Shown here: positions 1-8,409 of the stretch, piece after piece
Layout of the letters: each line of letters opens with the position of its first letter
Numbering within the stretch: position 1 is the first letter of the stretch
Source: Rhodospirillaceae bacterium
GTDB taxonomy: Bacteria > Pseudomonadota > Alphaproteobacteria > DSM-16000 > Inquilinaceae
DNA: 45,894 bases
Direction of reading: 5' to 3'
NCBI GenBank assembly: GCA_020638595.1
Contig: JACKIG010000031.1
Coordinates: 1-45,894, forward strand
The notes under the pieces: generated by a model
What the model was told of the DNA's origin: nothing
Seen by the model: only the letters and a program-made list of their open reading frames with translations
Database searches by the model: none
Program-made: the position numbers and the translations under genes

Positions 1-54
1 AGTCTGCTTCGGGTGCCGTTGCCCTGGGGCATCCTGCTGCCGGTCGCGTGGTGA
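1..54 (+). CDS. tctB: TctB-like small membrane subunit of tripartite tricarboxylate transporter (3' end only)
   Basis: Only the last 17 codons and the TGA stop (52-54) are in the window. They read as a leucine-rich segment with the pattern LLRVPLPWG followed by LLPVAW, which resembles the end of the last membrane helix of TctB proteins. The stop is 3 nt before the ATG of tctA, the usual tctB-tctA arrangement. The call rests mainly on this position. The binding protein TctC is not seen and would lie upstream if present. Confidence 0.6.
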   Translation, partial: SLLRVPLPWGILLPVAW

Positions 55-57
55 GCC

Positions 58-1563
58 ATGGACGCCATCGGTCTCGCCGCTGAACTGGTCCTCAAGCCCC
101 ACACGCTGGTGGTCATCTTCCTGGCCGCCTGTTTCGGGCTGTTCGTGGGCTCGATCCCGGGCCTGACGGCCACCATGGCCGTCGCCCTGCTGGTGCCCAT
201 CACCTTCTTCATGGACCCAGTGCCGGCCATCGGCGCCATGGTGACCTGCACCGCCATGGCGATCTTCGCCGGCGACATCCCCGGGGCGCTGCTGCGCATA
301 CCGGGCACGCCCGCCTCGGCCGCCTATGTCGACGAAGCCTTCCGCATGACCCAGAAGGGCGAGGCGGAAAAGGCGCTGGGCACCGGGCTGGTCTGTTCGG
401 TGATCGGCGGGCTGATCGGCACCGTCGCCCTGGTGCTGGTGGCACCGGTGTTGGCGCAGATCGCGCTGAACTTCAGCTCGTTCGAATATTTCTGGCTGGC
501 ATGCCTGGGCCTGACCAGCGCGGTGTTCATTTCCACCGCTTCGCCGGTCAAGGGCTTCCTGTCGCTGCTGATCGGCCTGCTGATCTCGTCGATCGGCCTC
601 AATAACCCGGCGGCCACGCCCCGCTTCACCTTCGGCAATTCCGAGCTTCTCGCCGGCATCAATTTCATCCCGGCGATGATCGGGATGTTCGCGGTGTCGG
701 AGATTCTGCGCCACATGCTGGGGGAGGTGAAGCCGCAGGCCTCGGTGCAGGCGGTGCACCACCTGCTGCGCGGCATCGGCCGGACCGTCGGCAGGTACAA
801 GATCAATATTCTCCGGGGCAGCCTGCTGGGAACCCTGATCGGCTCCCTGCCCGGCGCCGGTGCCGACATCGCCGCCTGGATCGCCTTCGCCATCTCCAAG
901 AAGTTCAGCCGCGAGCCGGAGAAGTTCGGCACCGGCCACGTGGAAGGCCTGACCGACGCCAGCTCGGCCAACAACGGCGCGCTCGGCGGCGCCTGGGTGC
1001 CGGCGCTGGTCTTCGGCATTCCCGGCGACAGCATCACCGCCATCGTCATCGGCGTTCTCTATGTGAAGGGGATGAATCCGGGGCCGACGGTGTTCCTGAT
1101 GAACCCGCAGAACATCTATGCGGTGTTCATCATCTTCTTCGCCGCCAACCTGATGATGCTGCCGCTGGGCTATGCCGCCATCAAATCGGCCAAGCAGGTG
1201 CTGCGGGTACCGCGCCGCGTGCTGATGCCGATCATCCTGCTGTTCTGCATGGTCGGATCCTTCGCCATCAACAACACGGTCTTCGACATCGGCGTCATGC
1301 TGGTGCTGGGCGTCGTCGGCTTCGTCATGGAAGAAAACGGCTTTCCCATCGCACCGACCATCCTGGGCATCGTGCTGGGCCAGCTGCTGGAACGCACCTT
1401 CGTCACCTCGCTGATCCGGGCGCGCGGCGATTACCTGGCCTTCTTCGAACGGCCGATCGCCGCGGGACTGGGCGTCGTCACCGTTGCCATATGGCTGACA
1501 CCGCTGGTGCTGATGCTCTGGCGACGTCATGCACGGCGGCGCAACGCGGGAGCGAGCCCATGA
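58..1563 (+). CDS. tctA: Tripartite tricarboxylate transporter large permease TctA
   Basis: The 501-residue product is the large membrane subunit of a TTT-family carrier, which takes up carboxylates such as citrate or related acids together with TctB and a periplasmic TctC. It is hydrophobic throughout, with about ten to twelve predicted membrane segments. Near residues 30-40 it has the family motif GSIPGLTATMA, and near 265 a second glycine-proline motif GSLPGAGADIAAW; both are hallmarks of the TctA fold. The region around 300-345, with ASSANNGALGG and FGIPGDS, is also typical. The ATG lies 3 nt after the tctB stop, and the gene overlaps the next one by ATGA, so the three are probably co-transcribed. 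The substrate cannot be told from sequence. Confidence 0.95.
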   Translation: MDAIGLAAELVLKPHTLVVIFLAACFGLFVGSIPGLTATMAVALLVPITFFMDPVPAIGAMVTCTAMAIFAGDIPGALLRIPGTPASAAYVDEAFRMTQKGEAEKALGTGLVCSVIGGLIGTVALVLVAPVLAQIALNFSSFEYFWLACLGLTSAVFISTASPVKGFLSLLIGLLISSIGLNNPAATPRFTFGNSELLAGINFIPAMIGMFAVSEILRHMLGEVKPQASVQAVHHLLRGIGRTVGRYKINILRGSLLGTLIGSLPGAGADIAAWIAFAISKKFSREPEKFGTGHVEGLTDASSANNGALGGAWVPALVFGIPGDSITAIVIGVLYVKGMNPGPTVFLMNPQNIYAVFIIFFAANLMMLPLGYAAIKSAKQVLRVPRRVLMPIILLFCMVGSFAINNTVFDIGVMLVLGVVGFVMEENGFPIAPTILGIVLGQLLERTFVTSLIRARGDYLAFFERPIAAGLGVVTVAIWLTPLVLMLWRRHARRRNAGASP

Positions 1564-2072
1564 GAGCGACGATGCCCATGAAGGTTATGGTTTCGGCTGC
1601 GATGACCGTGGCGGCCGGACTGGCGCTGTCGGGGCCGGTCGCTGCGGCGGAGGAGTTCGCGACTTGCGCCACCCAGGATGGCCAGGGGCAGCTGGTGCTG
1701 TCGGTGGACTGGCCGGCGGCGGAACTGGTGCGCACCCATCCCGACGAGCGCGTGGTCCGCTGTGCGGCGACGGCCCAGAGTGCGGAGCTGTGCCTGACCT
1801 GCGCGCCGCCGGCGCACTTCGTCGCCCGCTTCTTCGTCAGCACCTGCGTCGGCGGCCGCCCGCCGGCGGTGATGCTGGAGGTGGCGATCGATCGGGGGCT
1901 GGACCGAACCTATTTCACCGCGCTCGACCCGCGCACCGGCGAGGCGCTGGAGACGTTCGAGACCTGCCACACCGCCGCACCGGCGACGCCGGAGGCGCTG
2001 ACCGACATGGTCGGCTGGCCCCACGCCACCTGGGACGATCCCGGTCCAGGCCGGTTCCAGTGGCAGCGATAG
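1560..2072 (+). CDS. Secreted cysteine-containing protein of unknown function in the tct operon
   Basis: The 170-residue product starts at an ATG overlapping the tctA stop (ATGA), so its translation is coupled to the transporter. Residues 1-30 look like a Sec signal peptide: a charged start, a run of alanine, valine and leucine, and an AAA cleavage region. The mature part holds six cysteines, including CLTC near the middle, an even number that would suit disulfide bonds in the periplasm. I recognise no domain. The operon position suggests an accessory role in carboxylate uptake, but that is inference. An in-frame start further upstream lies inside tctA and is less likely. Confidence 0.7.
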   Translation: MRATMPMKVMVSAAMTVAAGLALSGPVAAAEEFATCATQDGQGQLVLSVDWPAAELVRTHPDERVVRCAATAQSAELCLTCAPPAHFVARFFVSTCVGGRPPAVMLEVAIDRGLDRTYFTALDPRTGEALETFETCHTAAPATPEALTDMVGWPHATWDDPGPGRFQWQR

Positions 2073-2103
2073 CCTGGTCGGCGATCAGGCTGTGAACAGG
2101 ACA

Positions 2104-2129
2104 GGCCGCCTGCGTCAGGGCAGGCGGCC
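2104..2129 (+). terminator. Hairpin after the tct operon
   Basis: A perfect 10-bp stem (2104-2113 with 2120-2129) and a 6-nt loop lie 31 nt after the stop of the cysteine-containing protein. The following sequence is only weakly T-rich (TTCGTCAT). It sits between convergent genes and may end transcription from both sides. Confidence 0.6.
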
Positions 2130-2155
2130 TTCGTCATAGGGTCCCGCCGGCAGGA

Positions 2156-2830
2156 TCACCATTGGCAGGGTCCGAGACCGAGGCCCGGCCCCGTGCCGCT
2201 GCCCTGGCCCTGACCCCAGCCCTGTCCCTGTCCGCGGGCGCCAGGGCCGATACCGAACCCCATGCCGCTGCCCTGGCCCTGGCCCTGGCCCCAGCCTTGG
2301 CCCTGGCCCCAGCCTTGGCCCTGGCCGCGCTGGTTCCAGCCCGGTCCGCGGCGGCCGCCGGGCCCCATGCCCATGCGGGGGCCGAAGCCTTGCCGCCAGC
2401 TGCCGGCCCAGACGGGCCGCAGGTCGGTGCCGCGCAGGGTGAAGGTCTGGTCGCCGACGGTCACGGTGCGGGCGATATAGGCGCCTTCCGGCAACGCTGC
2501 CGTACGGAACGCATCCGTCGTGACGGTATCGCCCACCTTGACGGCCGCCAGAACCTCATCCATGGCCGCCAGCGGCCCGAGATGCAGGTTGATCGGCTGC
2601 CCGTCGGCGCCTTGCACCATCAGATGCACGCCGACGAGCGCCCGTCCGGTCGTCTGCTCGCAGGGGCCTTGCACGATGTCCGTGACCGTGCCCGCAATCG
2701 TCGCCGGTTCGACGGGGACACCCGAACGGACGATCCCTTCCTCGTCACCGACGCCCCGCTGCGCCATCGCCGACGGCGTGGCCGCCGCCAGTGCAAGCGC
2801 TGCAAGGCTGATCAAGACTGCCGTACGCAT
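2156..2830 (-). CDS. Secreted protein with beta-rich domain and Gly/Gln/Trp low-complexity tail
   Basis: The 224-residue product begins MRTAVLISL, followed by a signal peptide ending near ATPSAMA-Q at about residue 24. The start at 2830 was chosen because the signal peptide begins there; GGCAGGT lies just upstream. Residues 40-140 form a compact, probably beta-rich domain (IAGTVTDIVQGPC, VGDTVTTDAF, YIARTVTVGDQTF) like small periplasmic OB-fold domains, though I cannot name the family. From about residue 155 the protein becomes repeats of GQGQGW and GMG/GPG units and ends in CQW. The tail is unusual and may bind surfaces, metal or other proteins; no function is assigned. Confidence 0.75.
   Translation of the reverse strand: MRTAVLISLAALALAAATPSAMAQRGVGDEEGIVRSGVPVEPATIAGTVTDIVQGPCEQTTGRALVGVHLMVQGADGQPINLHLGPLAAMDEVLAAVKVGDTVTTDAFRTAALPEGAYIARTVTVGDQTFTLRGTDLRPVWAGSWRQGFGPRMGMGPGGRRGPGWNQRGQGQGWGQGQGWGQGQGQGSGMGFGIGPGARGQGQGWGQGQGSGTGPGLGLGPCQW
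2291..2326. repeat. 18-bp tandem repeat encoding GQGQGW
   Basis: Two exact adjacent copies of an 18-bp unit (2291-2308 and 2309-2326) lie inside the tail of the secreted protein. Degenerate copies flank them on both sides. The unit keeps the reading frame, so copy number could change without breaking the protein. Confidence 0.85.
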
Positions 2831-3020
2831 GACGTACCTGCCTTTCCTCTGGGCTCTTGTGGCGCTTGAAACGGGCGAGCCCCGTGCCCGCCCCGGACCC
2901 CCGCGGTGCGAGGGTCCGGATGTCATCGGTGTTTGCTGTCTCCCCCTTCGGCTCGGACCCTCCCCGGTCCACCCCGTGATCATCACTCGTGCATATGGTC
3001 AGCGCGCAGCCGCCCCGCCA

Positions 3021-3464
3021 TCAATGGTCGTTGGGGGTGACGGTGACGGTGCCGGACCAGCCATGGCTGCCGCCGTTGGGTCCGGTCCACTGGCTGCCGA
3101 CGCCCCAGACGCCCTGGTCGATCCGTTCGACCTGGCGCGTGCGCGACAGGGTCTGGCCGCCCGGGCCCGTCAGGGTGCGCACGCCGACGGCGGTTCCGGC
3201 TTCGCGATCCCAGGCGCGATCGAAGGTCCCGACCGACTGGCCGCCATTGGGGCCGGTCCATACGGTCGTTCCGTGCGACCAGCCGGGGCCGCGATCCGCG
3301 CCGCGTTCGAAGGTCGACACGTTGCCGTGCGGTCCCGTCACCGTTCCGGAAAACAGCCGCCCGCGATCCGCGGAGGCTTCCCCCGAAAGGGCCGCGAGCA
3401 CCACGGCAGCTGCGCCGAGGGCCGAAAGCACGGTCTTGAAGCCAGTGGTCGTCCGAATGCCCAT
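3021..3464 (-). CDS. Secreted repeat protein with TGPxG motifs
   Basis: The 147-residue product starts at 3464 behind GGGAGACAGAGG. It has a signal peptide of about 32 residues (hydrophobic GAAAVVLAALSG, then EASA). The mature part is built from imperfect repeats of about 25 residues, each centred on a T-G-P-(N/H/G)-G turn: VTGPHG, WTGPNGGQ, LTGPGGQT and WTGPNGGS. Between them are patterns such as TFERGADR and TFDRAWDR. Such spacing suggests stacked beta strands. I do not recognise the family. It is upstream of the Gly/Gln-rich protein on the same strand with 190 nt between, so it may have its own transcript. Confidence 0.75.
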   Translation of the reverse strand: MGIRTTTGFKTVLSALGAAAVVLAALSGEASADRGRLFSGTVTGPHGNVSTFERGADRGPGWSHGTTVWTGPNGGQSVGTFDRAWDREAGTAVGVRTLTGPGGQTLSRTRQVERIDQGVWGVGSQWTGPNGGSHGWSGTVTVTPNDH

Positions 3465-3645
3465 CCTCTGTCTCCCGTCTCTCTGGATGCCGGCGCGGCC
3501 GATCGCCCCGGTCTGTATCTTGTACGAACGGGCCGAGGATTCCCGTCGCGGCCGAACCGGAAAAGATGCGCGTGCCAGGGACGGACCCGTGGGCGGGGGA
3601 GATTGGCGTGCGGCGGCGATGCCTTGGGTGCGGCGTCGGCGGCGG

Positions 3646-4059
3646 TCAGTCCAGCCGTGCGGCCGCCCTGGACGAACGGCCCTTGCCGATGGAGGACACG
3701 GCCTCCAGCAGGTCGCGCACCAGCATCGGCTTGCCGAGCGTGCGGTCCGCGCCCAGCATGGCCGCCATCCGGAGGTACGACATGTTTCCCGTGGTGCCGC
3801 CACCGGAAATGGCGACGATCCCGGTATCGGGGAAGCCCCGGCGGATCTCGCGGATCGTCTCGATGCCCTCCATGTTCGGCATCATGATGTCGGTGATGAC
3901 GATGCCGAACGGGTGTTGCCTCAGGGCCTCCAGGCCGTTCAGGCCATCGTCGGCCTCAGCGACACGGTAGCCGGCGCTTTCCAGCACGGTGCGCAGCATG
4001 GCGCGGACCATCGGTTCGTCGTCGATCACCAGCACGGTGGGCCTTATCGCCTGTCCCAT
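3646..4059 (-). CDS. Single-domain response regulator (CheY-like), copy 1
   Basis: The 137-residue product is a lone receiver domain without an output domain. The acidic pair is in IDDEP (13-14), the phosphorylatable Asp is D57 in ITDIMMPN, the Ser/Thr switch is S85, and the conserved Lys is K110. The ATG at 4059 follows GGGAGG at good spacing; an alternative ATG at 4083 has none. Its nearest relative in the window is the regulator at 9610-10017, which matches without gaps over the first 125 residues at about 69%. No kinase lies next to this copy; the hybrid kinase at 11472-14720 is a possible partner, which is inference. Confidence 0.92.
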   Translation of the reverse strand: MGQAIRPTVLVIDDEPMVRAMLRTVLESAGYRVAEADDGLNGLEALRQHPFGIVITDIMMPNMEGIETIREIRRGFPDTGIVAISGGGTTGNMSYLRMAAMLGADRTLGKPMLVRDLLEAVSSIGKGRSSRAAARLD

Positions 4060-4406
4060 GTCCGTTCCTCCCGTGTCGACCATCGGTCGGCAGCTTGACG
4101 GTCCGGCGTCGCCTGGGGTCGAAGCTTGCGACGCAGGCGATGGTGCCGCCGTTGCCAACATCACTTCCAATACGTATGATTCAGCGTATCCGATCACTTT
4201 GCAATCGACACATCTTCCGGACCGGACCATGGCGCGAGCGCGGATCCCCAGTGGCCCGATGCGGCGTGCTATCCAATTAGAGTTTTCCCGAAGGCCGGCA
4301 ATGTGTTGCGCGAAGTTGACGCTTGGTCGGGCAGCCCGGCACCGGGGCAGGGGTGAGGACAGCTGTCGTCGCCGGCCTGCGCGCGCCCGCGCAGGCGTCA
4401 TCCCCG
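4060..4406. other. Intergenic region between response regulator 1 and the ABC exporter
   Basis: No gene is seen in these 347 nt. The right end holds the hairpin that probably ends the exporter operon. The left part must carry the promoter of the response regulator, since an AT-richer patch lies around 4160-4210, but I could not fix convincing -35 and -10 hexamers. Confidence 0.5.
4375..4396 (-). terminator. Hairpin after the ABC exporter operon
   Basis: A perfect 9-bp GC stem (4375-4383 with 4388-4396) with a 4-nt loop begins 10 nt past the TAG of the last permease gene. No T tract follows. Confidence 0.5.
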
Positions 4407-5513
4407 CTACCCGAGCCGTCGGCGGAACAGCCAGGCGGCCGCCGTCATGGTCACGGCAGCGATGACGACCAGGGGCCAGGCATTGGCCAGCACCGTGTCG
4501 GCCGGCATGTCCTTGGTGAAGACGCCGTTGACGATCACCAGGAAGTGACGCAGCGGGTTGATCAACGTGAAGTGCTGCAGCCACAGGGGCATGTTTTCCA
4601 CCGGCGTGGCAAAGCCGGACAGCAGGATCGCCGGGGCGATGAAGACGAAGGCACCCAGGAAGGCCTGCTGCTGCGTCTGTGCCAGGGATGAGATGAACAG
4701 CCCGACGCCGACGACCGACACCAGATAGACGGTCAGGCTGGCATACAGCAGCACCAGTGACCCGGTGAACGGGATGCCGAACGCCAGCGTGGCCACCAGC
4801 AGGAACACGGTGGCGTGGACGATGCCGATCAGCAGCGATGGCAGGGTCTTGCCGACCAGGATTTCCGCCGGGCGCAGCGGTGACACCATCAGCTGGTCGA
4901 AGGTCCCCAGTTCGCGCTCCCGCGCGATGGACAGGGCCGTGACGGCCAGGCCGACCAGCATGCCGATGGTGCCGATCAGGCTGGGCACCGTGAACCAGTG
5001 GTAGTGCAGGTTCGGATTGAACCAGTTGCGGGCCACGATCACGCTCGCCGCCCCGGCCTGGCCGCGTTCGGCCGCAAGATCGGCGTTGATGCCGGCAACG
5101 ATGCGCAGGGCATAGCCGTTGACGATCTGCGCGGCGTTGGATCGCCGGCCGTCCAGGATCAGCTGCAGCGACACCGGCCGTCCCGCTTCGATATCGGCCG
5201 AAAAGTCCTGGGGGATCTGCATGGCCATGATGACGGCCTGCGTGTCCACGGCGCGCCGCAGGTCGCGCGCGCTGTCCAGGCTGCGGATGTCGGTGAAGGT
5301 GGGGGACCCGGCGATACGCTGGACCAGCTCCTGCGCCCAGCGGCCGTGGTCCTGGTCGTAAACGGCCACCGCCACATTGCTGACCTCCAGCGTGGCGGCA
5401 TAGGCGAACAGGAACAGCTGGACGATCGGCGGCCCGATCACCACCGACCGTCCGCGCGGATCGCGCAGCAGGGCCAGCAGCTCTTTGACCACCAGGGCGA
5501 GGATCCGCGTCAT
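4407..5513 (-). CDS. ABC-2 type exporter permease (YbhR-like)
   Basis: The 368-residue permease starts at ATG 5513, 2 nt past the stop of the paired permease. It has the ABC-2 exporter layout: one N-terminal membrane helix near residues 25-40 (RSVVIGPPIVQLFLFAYA), a periplasmic domain of about 130 residues, then five helices from about 175 onward. The loop after the second helix holds the family signature ERELGTFDQLMVSPLRP. The conserved FSGxxxP-like region reads LLSGFATPVENMP. It should pair with the 5516-6664 product under the fused ATPase. Substrates of YbhGFSR-type pumps include drugs and cations, but none can be assigned here. Confidence 0.93.
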   Translation of the reverse strand: MTRILALVVKELLALLRDPRGRSVVIGPPIVQLFLFAYAATLEVSNVAVAVYDQDHGRWAQELVQRIAGSPTFTDIRSLDSARDLRRAVDTQAVIMAMQIPQDFSADIEAGRPVSLQLILDGRRSNAAQIVNGYALRIVAGINADLAAERGQAGAASVIVARNWFNPNLHYHWFTVPSLIGTIGMLVGLAVTALSIARERELGTFDQLMVSPLRPAEILVGKTLPSLLIGIVHATVFLLVATLAFGIPFTGSLVLLYASLTVYLVSVVGVGLFISSLAQTQQQAFLGAFVFIAPAILLSGFATPVENMPLWLQHFTLINPLRHFLVIVNGVFTKDMPADTVLANAWPLVVIAAVTMTAAAWLFRRRLG

Positions 5514-5515
5514 CG

Positions 5516-6664
5516 TCAGTCCAGCCGCTTGCGTGTGCTGCGCAGGGCGATGGCGAAGAACAGCACGCCGAACCCAAGCATGACGGCAAGCTTGGGCCAG
5601 AGCAGCGCCCAGACGTCGCCGGCCAGGAACAGCGTTTGCAGCGATGAGACGAAATAGCGCGCCGGGACGACGTAGGTGAGGATGCGGATCACCTCCGGCA
5701 TGCTGCTGATCTCGAATACGAACCCGGACAGCAGCATCGCCGGCAGGAAGCCGGTGTAGAGCGCCACCTGCGAGGCCACGAACTGGTCCTTCGTCACGGC
5801 GGAAATCAGGTAGCCCTGGCCCAGCGCCGGGCAGAGAAAGGCGGCGGAAACGGCGACGAGGCCGGGGATCGAGCCGCGGAACGGCACCTCGAACAGGACG
5901 ATGGCGATGGTCGTGCACACGGCCATCGACGCCATGCCGAGGCCGAAATACGGCACGATCTTGCCGGCCAGCAGTTCCGGCACGCCGATGGGCGTGGCCA
6001 GCATCGCCTCCATCGTCCCGCGCTCCCACTCCCGCGCGATCACCAGCGCGGTCAGCAGCGTGCCGATCAGGGTCATGACGATGGCGACCGAACCGGGGAC
6101 CAGGAAATTGCGGCTCAGCAGTTGCTCGTTGTACCAGAAGCGCGACTCGACGCCGATCGCCTCGCTGCCGACCGTCCGGCATTCCACGGCGCATTGCTGG
6201 CGCCAGTTGTTCCACACGCCCTGCACGTGGTTCTGCACGAACACCGCCGTGTTCGGCTGGGTGCCGTCGGCGATCACCTGGATCGGCGCGGCCTCGCCGC
6301 CCCGGGCCAGGCGCCCGGCGAAGTCGGCGGGAATGACGACGATGCCGCGGATATGTCCGGCGACCAGATCGTCTTCGAAGCTGCGGCGGTCGCGCGCGAC
6401 GGTCGTGTCGAAGAAGCGCGAATTGGTGAAGGCGACGGCAAGGCCGAAGGCATCGGGCGTGTTGTCTTCCAGCACCAGCCCGATGCGGATGCGGTTGGCG
6501 TCCAGCGACACGCCGTAGCCGAACAGGAACAGCAGGATCAGCGGCAGGACGAAGGCGATCAGGATGCTGCTGGGGTCGCGGAAAACCTGGATCGTCTCTT
6601 TCACCACCAGCGCCCGCAGGCGCCGCGCCCGTCCGGTTCCGGCGGCAGGTGGTCCCCCGCTCAT
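5516..6664 (-). CDS. ABC-2 type exporter permease (YbhS-like)
   Basis: The 382-residue permease starts at ATG 6664, overlapping the ATPase stop by ATGA. After a short basic start comes the first helix (ILIAFVLPLILLFLFGYG), a periplasmic domain, then five helices. The exporter signature is EWERGTMEAMLATPIGVPE, and LLSGFVFEISSMP matches the conserved loop before the last helices. A CAVEC cysteine pair in the periplasmic part could form a disulfide. It is the second half of the membrane channel with the next gene. The longer open frame upstream is antisense noise inside the ATPase gene. Confidence 0.93.
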   Translation of the reverse strand: MSGGPPAAGTGRARRLRALVVKETIQVFRDPSSILIAFVLPLILLFLFGYGVSLDANRIRIGLVLEDNTPDAFGLAVAFTNSRFFDTTVARDRRSFEDDLVAGHIRGIVVIPADFAGRLARGGEAAPIQVIADGTQPNTAVFVQNHVQGVWNNWRQQCAVECRTVGSEAIGVESRFWYNEQLLSRNFLVPGSVAIVMTLIGTLLTALVIAREWERGTMEAMLATPIGVPELLAGKIVPYFGLGMASMAVCTTIAIVLFEVPFRGSIPGLVAVSAAFLCPALGQGYLISAVTKDQFVASQVALYTGFLPAMLLSGFVFEISSMPEVIRILTYVVPARYFVSSLQTLFLAGDVWALLWPKLAVMLGFGVLFFAIALRSTRKRLD

Positions 6665-8409
6665 GCCGCCGACCGATCGGCCGCGTCGCTTGCCTCCACC
6701 AGCGCGATGAAGGCGTCCTCCAGGCTGGGGTCCGGCAGGTCGCCGTTGCGGGCCTGGGCCTTCAGGTCGTCGGGGGATCCCAGCGCGATCTCGCGACCCC
6801 GGTAGATCAGGGCGATGCGGTCGCAGTATTCCGCTTCGTCCATGAAATGCGTCGTCACCAGCACGGTGATCCCGCGTTCCACCATGCCGTTGATGTGGGA
6901 CCAGAATTCCCGTCGGGTGATGGGGTCGACGCCGGATGTCGGCTCGTCCAGGAACAGCACCGGGGGGTCGTGCATCAGGGCGGCCGCCAGGGACAGCCGC
7001 TGCTTGAAGCCCAGCGGCAGGTCCGCCGCCGGGGCGTCGGCATGGGGGGCGAGGGCGAAGATGTCGATCATCCGGTCGATCTGGCGCTGGCGGTCCGCGC
7101 CGCGCAGGCCGTAGACGCCGGAGAAGAACCGCAGGTTCTGCCGGACGCTGAGATTGCCGTAGAGCGAGAATTTCTGCGCCATATAGCCGATGCGGCTGCG
7201 CGCGGCGGCGGGGGTGGCGGCCACGTCGAAACCGTCGACGCCGGCCGTTCCGCCGCTGGGGCGCAACAGGCCGCACAGCATGCGGAAGGTCGTCGACTTG
7301 CCGGCGCCGTTCGGGCCCAGCAGGCCGAACACCTCGCCCCGCGCCACGGCGAACGAGACGCCGTCGACGGCGGTGAAGCTGCCGAACCGCTTGGTCAGGG
7401 CCTTCGCCTCAATGACGGTGTCGCCCATCCTGTCGCCGGCCGGGCGCCCGGCGGCCAGCGCCGACCGGCCGCGCGGCCCGCCGCCCAGGATGTCGACGAA
7501 GGCGTCCTCGAAGCGCGGGGGAACCGGGTCCAGGCGCCAGGCGGGCTGAACGCCCGTCAGGCCGGCCAGCAGGTCCCGGCCCGCCTCCGCCACCGGGTCA
7601 CGGAAGACCAGGCGCAGGTTGCGGCCCTGGATCACGCCGTCAATCACCGTGTCGGCGTCCACCGCCTCGGCCAGGACGCTGCGCCGGCGGGCCTCGATCC
7701 CGCTCAAGTGGCAGGTGCGGCCGGTCACGCGGCGGGTCAGGTCCTGCGGGGCGCCGCAGAACAGGACTTCGCCTTCGTTCAGCAGGATGACGTCGTCGCA
7801 ATCCTCCGCTTCGTCCAGATAGGCGGTCGACCAGACGACGCTGATGCCGTCGCCCACAAGCGTGCGGACCATGCGCCACAGCTCGCGCCGCGAGATGGGG
7901 TCGACGCCGACGCTGGGTTCGTCCAGCAGCAGCAGGCGCGGCGTCTGCACCAGGGCACAGGCCAGGCCCAGCTTCTGCTTCATTCCCCCGGACAAGGCCC
8001 CGGCAAGCCGGCGGGTGAAGGGGACAAGCCCGGTGAAGGTCAGCAGGCGGTCGAAGACCGGGCCGCGGCCCGCCACCGGCAGGCCGCGCAGGTCGGCATA
8101 CAGGCGCAGGTTCTCCGCCACCGTCAGGTCTTCGTAGAGGCCGAATCGCTGCGGCATGTAGCCGATCAGGCCATGGATGCGTGCGGCCGCGTCGACCGTG
8201 TCGTGGCCCGCCACCGTGATCCGCCCCCCGTCGGGCCGCAAGAGGCCGGTCATCAGGCGGATCAGCGTCGTCTTGCCCGCACCGTCCGGCCCGACGACCC
8301 CGGTGATGCGGCCCGCAGCCAGGGTAGCGGTGACGGCGTTGATCGCCGGCGGTCCGGCCGCCGCAAACCGCTTGGTGACGTCGGCCAGGCTGATGACGGC
8401 CTCAGCCAT
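6661..8409 (-). CDS. Fused double ABC transporter ATPase (YbhF-like)
   Basis: The 582-residue protein carries two complete nucleotide-binding domains in tandem. The first (about 5-235) has Walker A GPDGAGKTT, signature LSGGMKQK and Walker B LLLLDEPSVGVDP. The second starts near residue 328 after a linker and has GPNGAGKST, a changed signature LPLGFKQR and LFLDEPTSGVDP. The LPLG form in the second half is known from YbhF relatives and is not a defect. It energises the two permeases that follow. It overlaps the end of the membrane fusion protein gene by 8 nt and the start of the first permease by 4 nt, so all four genes are translated as one operon. Confidence 0.95.
   Translation of the reverse strand: MAEAVISLADVTKRFAAAGPPAINAVTATLAAGRITGVVGPDGAGKTTLIRLMTGLLRPDGGRITVAGHDTVDAAARIHGLIGYMPQRFGLYEDLTVAENLRLYADLRGLPVAGRGPVFDRLLTFTGLVPFTRRLAGALSGGMKQKLGLACALVQTPRLLLLDEPSVGVDPISRRELWRMVRTLVGDGISVVWSTAYLDEAEDCDDVILLNEGEVLFCGAPQDLTRRVTGRTCHLSGIEARRRSVLAEAVDADTVIDGVIQGRNLRLVFRDPVAEAGRDLLAGLTGVQPAWRLDPVPPRFEDAFVDILGGGPRGRSALAAGRPAGDRMGDTVIEAKALTKRFGSFTAVDGVSFAVARGEVFGLLGPNGAGKSTTFRMLCGLLRPSGGTAGVDGFDVAATPAAARSRIGYMAQKFSLYGNLSVRQNLRFFSGVYGLRGADRQRQIDRMIDIFALAPHADAPAADLPLGFKQRLSLAAALMHDPPVLFLDEPTSGVDPITRREFWSHINGMVERGITVLVTTHFMDEAEYCDRIALIYRGREIALGSPDDLKAQARNGDLPDPSLEDAFIALVEASDAADRSAA

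Noticed and set aside
2164..2340. CRISPR array at the CCCTGG-rich repeats
   Set aside because: The repeats are adjacent, without spacers, and encode a regular protein tail in frame.
2893..2919. Hairpin between the two secreted proteins (8-bp stem, 11-nt loop) as a terminator
   Set aside because: The loop is long and there is no T tract on either strand, so it is not listed as a feature.
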